Shown in pieces: positions 35,138 to 46,336 of a stretch of 64,000 nucleotides of DNA. The notes under the pieces were generated by a model, which had not been told where the DNA came from, did not search any database, and saw only the letters and a program-made list of their open reading frames with translations. Made by a program: the position numbers and the translations under genes. The DNA is from Glycine soja (lineage: Eukaryota; Streptophyta; Magnoliopsida; Fabales; Fabaceae). Location of the stretch: assembly GCF_004193775.1 (NCBI RefSeq), contig NC_041010.1, positions 41,219,562-41,283,561 on the forward strand. The letters run 5' to 3'. Every line of letters begins with the position of its first letter. Within the stretch, counting starts at the first letter, position 1.

Positions 35138-35761
35138 TTAGGTCAGAGGAGATAAAGACATGATGATGATGATGGGTTGCAAGAGAGGATTTGAAAATGG
35201 AACTGATTAGAACAACCTGTTGCTATATTTTGGCATGGATTTCTGGACCGTGGAAACAGCTTAGCCATTCATTTCTAATTGGGGCATTTGGTTGTTGCAT
35301 GTACTATTATCCATTTGACCAATGAATCATTGATTCCTCTTGGTCTTCTTGGATAGTTTTTTACTATAAGGGAGTCATTTTGTCATTTATGACTTGGCAT
35401 ATATCTGCATGAGATGATTCATCTTAGTTACTCGTTATCTTTTTGGATCTTTCACTTGATACTCGGAATTGCGTTGGACAAAGTTTAGGCTTTTGAGGGG
35501 TTATTTCAGTTTTGTTTTTATTTCATCACATGATTTCTGGGGTATCGGTCTAATTTGAGATTTTTTTCGCAGTTATAAAATTTAGAATTAGATTTGGCAG
35601 TTTGGCACCAACTCAAGAATTGGCCTAGCTCCTTCTATTTTAGCTGCTTTTAAAATTAACAACTTGTTTATCTATCTTGCAGTAACAATTTTTTAATATA
35701 AGAATAATGATGAAAAAAAGTATATGGTTCTAAACGAGTACTTTACTAAAGAAAATAAAAT

Positions 35762-35764
<3 letters not shown>

Positions 35765-35812
<48 letters not shown>
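35765..35812. repeat. (TA)24 microsatellite
   Basis: 48 bases of perfect TA dinucleotides. It explains the Ile-Tyr repeat tail of the minus frame at 35764-36057, which is not a gene. Confidence 0.97.
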
Positions 35813-35813
<1 letters not shown>

Positions 35814-38800
35814 CACGATGAAACTTATTATTGATAGTATTGTAAAGTGAACACTTTTTGTAGTTTCTCGCATAATTTATATTGAAATAGAAATCATTAA
35901 AATTGGATTCCTTATTCGTCCTCTCCCTTCTCATACTAATGACCTTTACCAAGTTATTTTTTACGAATAACTTTATAAATAATATTTTTATATCTTTACT
36001 CACGCCAATATACCCGTGGCGAAAATTGACATTAGAATAACAAATTATTATAGACAAATTATTAAACCTATTAAGATGTCTTCCTTATTTCCCTACTCCT
36101 TTCCCTTTGCTGAGGAATTCTTTGTGGGTGTATCTGTCATCAATAATGATTTATCTAAGTAGTAAGTCTTTCCATATATATTTTTCTTAAAAAGACACAA
36201 ATGTTTATTAAAAAGGACCCAATTAGATGGGCCAATATCTTCTTGGTTAACGGCCGACATTATTTCTATCCAGCTCGAAATAAAGCACACTTGACCCAAA
36301 ATGAATCTTTTTTCTTTCTGAAAATATATTATGTAAAGGGAATTTCTCTTTACAGCACCTTTTTCTAACTATTTCCCCACATTTTTCCAAAAATACCCTT
36401 ATATAGACGTGGTTAGATTCAACATTCTAGAAATTAAAATTTGAAACTATGCAAATTTTTAACACTTTAAAAAATTAAACTGCAGAAGCTTCTTACTGTT
36501 CAGTCTTGTGTCAAAAAAAGAAAGAAAACACGTCTCATCTCAGGAGCAACAAGCTGCAAGCAATGCAAAGATAAATGAAGTTTGAAAGAGAGAGAAATAG
36601 AGAAGCTCAACACGACTCCTCTATGAAACACTTGTGGAAATAGAGAGAGGACATTAAGAAAAATGAGTTTATCTTGTCCTCAAATTAGTTTTTAGAAATG
36701 AGTTTTTTTTTTTGCTGAATTTCTTTAGAAATGTGATAAGAAAATTGTAATGCTTTTAAATTTTGATTTCTAGAAACATGTAAAAAAAATACTTTTAGAA
36801 CTTACTTTTTGAAATATTATATCTAACTACATGCATAAAGACGTTATTGAAATGAAATTTATCAAAAAGAAATGCAGTAGAGGACGGGTGTGCTTAAAAA
36901 AACTGCAAAAATAAAAACTTATATAAAACGGACATGGTTGCGGAACAAAAACAAAGGGGAAGGGGGGCTAGGTTGTTTAATCCTAATGTCTGTCGACCCA
37001 CCTTAATTGACACAAAAATGATGAACCTTTTTATAATTTGTTACATCATTTTTCTTTTACCCCTTCAAAGTTTTTCCCTGCCCTTTGAAAATGAGAGTCT
37101 AGTCATTGTTTAAGGCATCCAGGTTGTTTCTTCCTGCAACTTTTTTTGTACAGGCTTCAACCTGATGAATGTAAATATTTTATATGAGCATACCTTAAAG
37201 TTTTTTTTTTATTACTCAAGTTATCTTATTAAGTATACACATATATTATATATACAACAGTATATGATTTTCAAGTAGATGGTTTATTTTTCCTCCTGTA
37301 GATATGAAAGCCTTTAGACTTAAAAGAGATCGAAATTCACCTCTAGCTATGTCATGTATCAATGCAATGAATTTGGTGTTATGATTAGAATGACTTCCAG
37401 AATCAATTTTGAAATAATGAAGTTCAATTTTTCATAACTTCTCTTATTTCCAAAGCCAGTAAAATTGCCTGTGGGCGATATAAAAATTAGTTTTCATTTT
37501 ATATTAAAAAGGTAAAAAAGAATCAATATATAGAAAAACAATTAAATATCTAAATTCATTAGGGCTAAATATTTGTGATTTCTATGCACAATCAAAACCA
37601 TTATCTGCTGTGAATTTCAATCTTGAGATTTGTAATTATTATATCTATTTGACAAAACTGTTAAAATATTTCAATAAAGCAACAAACAATGAAACATAAA
37701 CGCACACATAAATGAAGAATTTAATTAGAATGTATTATAAAGTATTTTTATAGTATTATAAATGATAAGATCATTATTTTTTTGTAATAGTTATTCTAAA
37801 TATTATATCTAAAATGATTTATAATTAATTGATAATATATTTTTTACATATACAATTTATGGAAATTAATTTTAAAAAAGGAAGAGATAGAATTTTATAT
37901 TTTATATATTCCCTAAACGTAAAAGGTCTAGTTAGAAGTAAACCCTTTTTTTTCTTTGTGCAAAGCGTTCAAAATCATTAGCCAGATCTATCCCACTGTT
38001 CTCTTAGCATGATCTGCCTTTGTTTTGTCTATAAGCAATTATCATGCCTTCCACTCAAACAACGAATTACGACAATAACTTGAATTTCAGAGAATTTTAC
38101 GAATTCTTAGAATCTTTAGATTCATCGTGTGTCGTTTTTAATGCATGAATCTTAATAAATCATCAAGCAAATGGACGGTAGCTTTCTCTTTTCAATAAGA
38201 TTACAAGGTTGAAATTTTGATAATTGAAAGACAAAGGGTTTTTTTTTTATTTTTTAATTCACCTTCAGACGTAACATAGCACGTTTTTATATGAAGAAAA
38301 TATGTGTTTGTTTGCGCGTGTGTATCTCGACTCCGATTGAAAATTGATTTTGCTTTTTAAAAATTTTAAAACAAAATCAATCCATATGAGAACTAAATTT
38401 TTTAATTTACACGACAAATTTTTCAAAAATAGGTGTCAATATTTTTATTTCAAAAATATGATTTATTGAGTAAAAGTTTTGGAAATAATTCAATATTTGA
38501 CAATGCGTCTTATATATTTAAAATGTGTATAATAATGATTACGTTCCTGAAATCATTAGTCATGAAAGTTTAGGTAACATAATTTATTTATTTTTTTGAG
38601 GATGTTTTGGAAACATAATTAAATATCATCTCTTTTAAATATTCTAATATACTAGATAAGAGTTCGATAAATTTGTAAATAGATCTGATTCCCTATAAAG
38701 CAAATAGTTCATATTAGAAGGTAAAATAAACAACTCAATTGTTGATAAAAAAAAAAATAATAGTTGATAATATTCATACATAATAAATTATGAATATGTC

Positions 38801-41800
38801 AAATATTACTCATATCAATGATTAAAATGACTTATTTTATCTTTACTCCTTTTGGGGGGAAGGTAAATCTTAATTTTATGTTAGAATTTTTTTCTTTTGG
38901 AGTTTTAATGAACTAGATTGAGCTTCGTGACTTGGAAAGTAATATAAATATTTTAATTATTTTATTGCCAACTCCAAAATCATCATATTATTCAGAAACA
39001 TGTGCCTATAGCTAATACTTAATTTTGATATTCAAGAAATATAACTCGATTGTATCAGGAAGACAAGAACAGGTATTAATCCCTTTTCATTGGGTCCATT
39101 GGATGTCAGCATTCTAATTATAAAACCAACTTGACGTGGATTTTCTTGAGTTGCTGTTAAAGGAAATATTTAATTAAGTGCTACATATGGTGGCATATGC
39201 TCTGGTCCACTTCTTTAATTTAGAATCAATTCGTGTCCAATAAAAAGTTTATTTTTAAATCAACCATTTCATTGTATAAAAGTATCTTTAATGTGATGTA
39301 AAATTGTAAATTACACAGGTTCTGTGTTTTAATTTCTCTAAAAACAAAAAAAGATCAGTGTTTTAATTGTTTGGTTTAAAAAATTATTTCGTATGCATTT
39401 TATGGTCTTATGCAAAACTCAGATGTTATCTTCATTTAAAGCTTAATTTGATTTAACATATTTAACCAAAAATTCAATTTAGGCTTTACAAAAAGTTTTT
39501 TTTAGTTAAGTTTTTTTTAATGCTAGTTGACTATAGCTAGATTTTTAGTAAGAGAAATGTTAATAATATTGTCTCTCACACTGCTAGGATTAACAAGGTT
39601 GGCTTGAGCTAGTTTTAATATTTATGTAATATATTTTTATGGTTTTAACCGTTTCTATGTGATGGCTACATTAGCTTATAAGCTCATGGCTTTGTTTAGC
39701 AATGGAGTTGCTGGTTCATAAACTAATTGATCTTTCTATCTAGTGATATAAGTTATTAATTTGTAAGTCTATTGATCTATTTAAAATAGTTTTGTTACCC
39801 TATTTAAAACCTTGATATGAAAGATAATTTTAAATAGACTTATATGTTATATCAGATTATCAGACTTATATGAAGGTTAGGTTGGGACTGTAACAAGCTG
39901 ACAAATAAAGCTTGGATAACTAGTTATAAAGTATGTAAGGTCAAACTTAAGTTAGGCCTAGCTAATTTGGCTAGTTTGCCTATTTTCATCCTTAATAAGG
40001 ATTTGGGTTAAATATTTATTATAATAGACTTATTAATTGTTCTCTTTTGATGTTCATAAGATTTTATCAAATTGATGAGTACTTTTGAGTTATGCGAAAG
40101 ATAAAAAGTTATTACCTATTTTATTGATTGACAAATATTAAGATTCCTATTCTGTAATTAATCTTTTGTTTATACTACTTATAATTCTTTATGAATCTAA
40201 ATATAAATACACATCTTTTGGTTGTAATTCTTCAGTTTTTATTAAATCAAGCGTGTCCTTAGACTACATTTGGATTTAATGACGAATGAAATGGAGTAGA
40301 ATGAAATGAAATAGAATTAAACTTAACCTTTTCTCAACTCATAATATAAACCAATTCAACTCGGTTAAGTTAGATCACTTTAACACCTTTGTTAACCTCT
40401 CGATCTTGGTCATAGATATAGTAATCTCATTCATATATATGAGATTACCATTGCACATCAAGAGACATTTTTTCTAATTTCATTAGGAATTTCTTGACAT
40501 GTTATTATTAATTTTATTACAATTGGCAAGGCCCTCTATATCGAGGCAAGATCTATTACCTATTCCTTGCATGGACTCGACAATCTTCAAAATGCTATTA
40601 GGACTTAGAAGACATTTTCATGAAACCATTACTATAGAAAGATTTCATGGGGATCAACAAAAACTAACAAATTACAATAGAAAGATTTCATGGTGATGTA
40701 ATCCAACATTAGCCTTTGTGCAACGGCCCCCAATTTGAAAGAGGAGATAAATACAAAAGAAAAAACCGTGTATCTTAATTTATGTGATATTTGGTCTTAT
40801 TTATCTATTAATCATGCTTTCCCCTATTTTTAATACCATATTCAGCGACCACTTTGTTTATATAACAAATTAATAATGAACATCTTGAGCTGCTCTTACC
40901 AGTTCAACTAACTTTAATTATTCAAAAACGTCTTCATTATTAAGCTTGGATGAACACAAAGCAAATATGAACCCCACATGAAGTTAAATATGTTCCACGT
41001 TAATCTCATCATATTAGATGGACAAAAAGAAGGAGACAGAAAAATGAAGCTCCCCAATTTTCTCTGGAGCACGCAATCTTTTGCATCAGCCTAAGATTTG
41101 CCCTTGCTTGACGATGGCATTTACTTTTTTTTTTTAGCTAACAACAATGGCATTTACTCATCTATAATCCTGGAAGAATAATTAATTTACTAAGCAAATC
41201 AAGGGAACTGTACTTTTGTATGTATTATACCGAACATTGATGAGGACCGATTGTCTTTCCACTCTTCTTCCGATGGCTACGGCTATCTACTTGCCACTCT
41301 CTACTCCTTCGTCGCATATCTGTTCATTTTATATGCGGGTATGACTCTTCGAATTTAATATAACAATTTGAGTATAATTTTGCAATATTCTAGGCATTAT
41401 TTTCTCTCGGCGGCCTAGCACAACTCTTACGGAAATTCTACAGATGGAACATATATAGTGATGGGGAAATGATACAGGTAGATTTTTACTCGATTGTTTC
41501 ACTTGAAAAGTTAAGAATTTAATTTTGATGATGATAGAAAGCTAAGAAGGGCTTAAATTAAAGAGAAAAGTGGCCATCGCATTTTGTAATATACATTGAA
41601 ATTTATCAAAAAACATAAAATTTAGCGAGTCACTCTTTTTGTTACATTTCATTCGTGATTTATAATTATTAATAAATTTCAATTAATAATAAAAAGTAGT
41701 ATATAAAAATATGTTAAAGAATTTGTTGATAATACGATTCTAGATTGAAACTTTCAAGTTTGACAAAGAAACTGATGATGGAACCAAAAGTGTATATAAG

Positions 41801-42150
41801 AAATTTTGGTTCAAGGAAAATTATGTTGTCTGGCTATAGCAATTACAGTCTATGGTTTTAGCATCTTGATATAAGTCTTCTTGTATTAAGGAGGCTTTTA
41901 ATTTTCTCTAGCCGTCGTGGGGTGTGCCCTTTTTATTGTTGTATCATTTTGGGTTTACGAGAAGAAATTTTGGAAAAAAATGTTATAAGGGAGAACAAAC
42001 ACTACTAACTCATCATTTGCCCATTAATAGCAACTTCACAATTCCCATCGTAGACGTTAAGACGTAGCGGTTCCTTTGTTGAGTTTCTTCCGTCTCTAAA
42101 TGAACTTTGTATCATGCATCCTGCACCCGTTTTGTCAAAGCCAGAGATGG
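35813..42150. other. AT-rich intergenic DNA with worn repeats
   Basis: No gene supported. The block around 39500-40010 ('gcctagctaatttggctagtttgcc') looks like a worn dispersed element, with no ends found. A 17-base direct repeat (40634-40650 and 40677-40693) sits in a 65-codon frame without homology. A GC-richer patch at 41235-41340 translates for about 35 codons without stop but is not recognised. Confidence 0.4.
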
Positions 42151-42155
42151 ATACC

Positions 42156-42584
42156 TGATGGGAAGGGACCTGATGCTCCTGATTTCGAGGTCAGGAATGC
42201 CTCCTAGAATTTAGAAGGAGAGGAAATTTGGTGAATTTTTTGATGCCTTCTCTTTTATTCATAGTAGTATTTATATAGAACTTGCATACATAACGACAAA
42301 TGCTAACGGTCTTGCCAGCTCAGGAATGAAGATCCGCTAGACAGATTTGAGAATGCAAGCAATATTCGAGAAGGATCTAAGGCACATGGCCCTGCTACGT
42401 GGCACTAACGGCCGAAATTACAAAAGAGGAAAACTCTAAAGAGGGAAAAATTCTACTATGGTGAGCCTTCTTCCCTTCCGTGACTCTGTTTTTCTGAAAC
42501 TTGTTTGAAGGGCTCTAATGGATGAACTCCTCCCATCCTGAGGGTCTTCTGGATATTCTTCGGGGTCTAGGTCCGTTCTTATCA
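42156..42584 (-). mobile_element. Solo LTR with 5 bp target duplication
   Basis: A 429-base segment is flanked by identical 5-base direct repeats ATACC (42151-42155 and 42585-42589), the duplication size of LTR retrotransposons. Read on minus it begins TGATAAGAACGG and ends CCCTTCCCATCA, so it has the TG...CA termini and imperfectly inverted ends. Inside, on minus, is TATATAAATA followed about 15 bases later by AATAAAA, matching promoter and polyadenylation signal of an LTR. No internal region or second LTR lies nearby, so it is a solo LTR left by recombination. It is less AT-rich than its surroundings. Confidence 0.85.
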
Positions 42585-42589
42585 ATACC

Positions 42590-44359
42590 CTTTAAGCTTG
42601 AACGTTTTCTATAATTGTGGCCATGCACTATGTTAGCACTGCAAAGCATTGAACACATTTGCCTTTGCTAAGACATCAAAAAGAGAAAGTGGATTTCACA
42701 ACTGATTCCCAGCATGATGAGGAAATGAACTAATAACTTTTGGTAACAAATCCGTAAGATATATTATACTATTGTTCATGGCAGTTAAGGACACCCACAT
42801 GGGGAAAACTGTAAGGAGCATTAATCAACACAGTAATGGCAATTTCATCTTCCTTTTTTGACGTAAGCAAGTTTGTAATGAAATTATTTCTTTATGTAAG
42901 TGGAGAGTTCCATAATTACAACACATACAAGTATACAACTGAATTGGAACAATAAATTGGTTTATAGCAATCATGCAACGTTAAAGGTTTTAGTATAATT
43001 ATAATAATAACTAGTAAACTTTACTTAAAAATAGTTTTTTATCCAAATATATACTTGTATCCCAGGATTCCAAAAATGCCAAAAAGTCCAGCTGTGTAGC
43101 TAGTGAAGTACACAGAGCCTAACTGCTATAAACTCCATCTATAACAATTTAACATAGCAGAAATAGTTGGTGAACGCATCAAAAGCAGCTTCAAATTTCA
43201 TGTTGTTTTTAATGTATCTTGAGAGAAAGAGCCACCCTTTTGGGTCTCTTTCTAATGGTGGAATGCTGACTATTCCGTGCATTAGCACTGATTCAGATTC
43301 AACAAGCAGATACATGCCATAGCCTCGTACACAGACAACTTGGGACTAAAGTAGTATTCGATGCCCTGTTTTTTACCGTTAATACTACCATTCATGTTGG
43401 AAAACATTTTCATTGTCAAAGTTGGTAGTAGGGTCAGAACAGTAGTTAGCAGAATACCTGAATAGGAAACTGGCTTACCAGATGGGAAAAATAAGCCAGA
43501 GATCTAATAGGGAGACCAAGTCAAAAACTTGAAAATGTAGCAAAGAAGTAACGCCCAAAAAGAATTATTATCAACATAAAAACAGAGAAGGAAGACGCAT
43601 TTTCTATTTTCTGTTGGAATGTATTTTTCACATGGCCTAAAAGGAACATCAACTCAAACCAGCATGGAAATGTTGGTTCCCCAATGACAACCAAGTTATC
43701 AACTCAATCACACAAAAAATGATACTTTTCCGACATGATAGATCCAGACTGAGACAGCCAATAAGCCAAAAAAACCTAAAGAACACAATCAACAAACATT
43801 CAAAAATTGTTCTCTTTTTATGGTTGTGTAACAATAGGTGCATAGTGCATGCTCCAACCAAAAATAACCCAGAAATTTTTAAAAGAATAATATTCTTTTA
43901 TAATTTATTTGTAAAACTACTAAAAGAAAACAAGGATTGCAGAAGCAAAAATGGTTTGATTAGCATTACTCATAACTGGAATGGAAGTAATCACTGGGAC
44001 TGATAAGCTGAAGCATAATAATATTGAGAACTTGCATGATCACATTTATGATTTATTATAAATATATACACTACCTAAACAGATAAAATTACCCCTATTT
44101 CCACTCCACCCACAGATTTGATGAAAACTGTCCCTAGCTAGTTATACTACTACTCCATGGAGCTTCCCAACTTGATTACCTCAAAATTCAATACTAAGCT
44201 GCCCAATAAAGAAAAAGAAAATCTTAAAATTTTACAGAAACAGCTACCGGGAAGGCTTAAAATACCCCAGAGCAGCACACAACTTAGAAAGAGATAGCTA
44301 GCTAATAACATGACACAAACACACACTTATAATCTCAACGCTGCCGCAAAGTGCCAACA
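42590..44359. other. Intergenic DNA and probable 3' UTR of the MYC-type gene
   Basis: The last few hundred bases before 44360 are presumably the 3' UTR of the minus-strand bHLH gene. Frames of 70 and 94 codons near 43650-44003 lie on opposite strands over the same bases and show no family resemblance. Nothing else is recognised. Confidence 0.4.
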
Positions 44360-46336
44360 TCATCGTACATCCCCAACCTTAGCCGACAGCGCCGCTCGAA
44401 GCTGCTCCTGCGTGTAAAATCTACTTCCCATCTTCACCGTTGCTTGTTGGATCATCAAATCGTTGACCAACGTTACGGTGGCGTAGTGCACGTCCAAGTC
44501 CAACTCCATCAATGCCGTCATCAACGTCGCCGCGGGGTGGTTCTTCTTGCTGCATGTGATCGTTATCATCGCGTCCCAACCAATGATCTTCACGTCCATC
44601 TCAACCAAGTCAATTAACGCCGGCTGATTCGACGACAACTTGTTGTTATTGTTATTATTACACGCGTGATTAGAAGAAACGTTATCGGTTGTTTTCTCGA
44701 GTTCCTTCTTCACTCCTTCAAGCTGCTTATGCAATACATCTTTATCAGATTCGAGGGTCTGAAGCTTGGACTTCAGCTCGGTGATGTAAGATATCGCGTC
44801 GCCCAGAAGCGACGCTTTGTCCATCTTTGACACGTTGGGAACCACAGCACGAAGCGCGTAGAATCTCTGGTTCAGCTTCTCCCTCCTCTGTCTCTCTGCT
44901 TCAACATGGTTTAATGGTTCCTCTCTTCCGTTCGCCGGCTTCCGCCCTCTCTTACGCGGCCGCTTCTCCGGCTCCACCACCGGGTCCTTCACCACCGAAG
45001 CCTCCAGATCCGAGTGGTCGGAATCGCCGCCTCCGCCGGACTTCAAATTCGTGGCCGGAATAATCACGCCGGAGGTGAAAGAAAGCATTCCATCGTCGTT
45101 GCTGCCACGCGAATTCGGTGACCTTTTCTTCCCGTTGTTGCTCATGTTATTCTTCTTGTTTTCATCCACAGCAGCAACAAACGGTGACTGGCCGGAGAAA
45201 AAATGGGAATTGGAATTGGTATTGGTATTAGTATTCCCATTGACGCCGCCGTAGGAGGTTCTCCTGCTCTCGCCGAAGCTGAGAATCTCGCCGGATTCCG
45301 GCTTCAGAGAATGGTGATTCTGATTGTTCCCACTCTTTGGGTCGAACCCGTACTCAGAGAAGTTCAATTCTCTGGAGAACACGCTCTGGTTCTGCGGAAT
45401 CGCGTGAATAGAACTAGGGGTTTCGGTTAAAGTACTCGAACCAGGGGTTTGAATAGAACTCTCTAACTGCATCGTCTTTGAAATCGAAATCCCCTGAGTC
45501 TGTGCAGGAACCATGACCGAAGGGGTAGCAGCAGCAGTGTTAACGGAATCCCTAACTTCGGGATCGCTGAGCCAGAGCGAGGAAGGGTCGTTTTCGCCTT
45601 GATCGGCGCTGGTGGCGGGCCAAGAAGAACCCATGTCGAAGTTGTTGTTGCTAAAATTGAAGAGAACCTTCACCTTGTTCATCAGATCCGAGTTCTGGAA
45701 AATTAACTCGGTGGAACCCAGTTCAACGACGCCGTTCGCGGACGGTATGCAAACTAAGGTTTGCAAGCCGAACATATGTCCCTGCCTCGCCCTCTCGCAG
45801 GGCGAGGCAGAGAGACGGTCACTCCCGGTGACCCAAACGGGGGTCGAGTTGAAGAAGGCCTGTCCGGGCAGTCCTCCGCCGTTGACGAAGGACTGCGTCA
45901 TGGAGACGAGGAAGAACCACTCGGTGTCGGTGACTTCCTCGTCGACGTCATCGGAGGCGGAAGCGGAGGAGGAGCCGGAGATGAGGGAGTTAAGTTCCCG
46001 GAGAACCTTTTTGCGGTGGTCCTGCTCGGCGGCGGAGGTGGCTTTGGACTTGGCCTTTGCCTTGGCTTTGTCGTCGTCGCCTTTGTAGTAACCGTCGCCC
46101 CAACCGAGGAGAGTGGAGCCGGAATAGTCGTAAGAGGACTGCCAGAAGATGGCGTAGGTCCAGGTCTCTCGGGCGCCCTCGATTAAGGCCTGGAGGCGGT
46201 GCTGGAGGGTGTCCTGATTGAAGACCGCCGTGGATTGCGGCTGCGGAGGAGCGGGAGGGGGCCAGATGGAGGAGAGATCGGAGGATGGCATGAAGGCCTC
46301 CATCACCGAGGAGTTCTCGTCCGTCCACAGATTCAT
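44360..46336 (-). CDS. MYC2/MYC3/MYC4-type bHLH transcription factor
   Basis: An intronless minus frame. From the conserved start [16 protein letters not shown] (ATG at 46336) it encodes 658 residues, usual for MYC2-type factors. These bind G-boxes and drive jasmonate responses; JAZ repressors hold them off until jasmonoyl-isoleucine triggers JAZ destruction. Domains: JAZ-interacting / bHLH-MYC N domain (about 44-120, [31 protein letters not shown]); acidic activation segment [18 protein letters not shown] (129-146); GLPGQAF (155-161) and [17 protein letters not shown] (180-196); basic [12 protein letters not shown] (458-466); bHLH with contact residues H-E-R in [18 protein letters not shown] (476-493), helix 2 to about 522, then a short zipper; C-terminal ACT-like domain (577-650). 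Asn/Thr and Asn runs (368-377, 560-566) are low-complexity. The frame is open another 113 codons upstream, with one in-frame ATG at 46555. Synteny with the ABA receptor suggests the MYC3/MYC4 lineage. Confidence 0.96.
   Translation of the reverse strand: MNLWTDENSSVMEAFMPSSDLSSIWPPPAPPQPQSTAVFNQDTLQHRLQALIEGARETWTYAIFWQSSYDYSGSTLLGWGDGYYKGDDDKAKAKAKSKATSAAEQDHRKKVLRELNSLISGSSSASASDDVDEEVTDTEWFFLVSMTQSFVNGGGLPGQAFFNSTPVWVTGSDRLSASPCERARQGHMFGLQTLVCIPSANGVVELGSTELIFQNSDLMNKVKVLFNFSNNNFDMGSSWPATSADQGENDPSSLWLSDPEVRDSVNTAAATPSVMVPAQTQGISISKTMQLESSIQTPGSSTLTETPSSIHAIPQNQSVFSRELNFSEYGFDPKSGNNQNHHSLKPESGEILSFGESRRTSYGGVNGNTNTNTNSNSHFFSGQSPFVAAVDENKKNNMSNNGKKRSPNSRGSNDDGMLSFTSGVIIPATNLKSGGGGDSDHSDLEASVVKDPVVEPEKRPRKRGRKPANGREEPLNHVEAERQRREKLNQRFYALRAVVPNVSKMDKASLLGDAISYITELKSKLQTLESDKDVLHKQLEGVKKELEKTTDNVSSNHACNNNNNNKLSSNQPALIDLVEMDVKIIGWDAMITITCSKKNHPAATLMTALMELDLDVHYATVTLVNDLMIQQATVKMGSRFYTQEQLRAALSAKVGDVR

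Noticed and set aside
35764..36057. 97-codon minus frame ending in an Ile-Tyr repeat
   Set aside because: Tail is the (TA)24 microsatellite and the rest has no resemblance to a protein.
45612..46328. Several 110-158-codon frames on both strands within the bHLH gene
   Set aside because: Shadows of the GC-rich 5' half of the MYC-type coding region; no domains and composition as expected for wrong frames.
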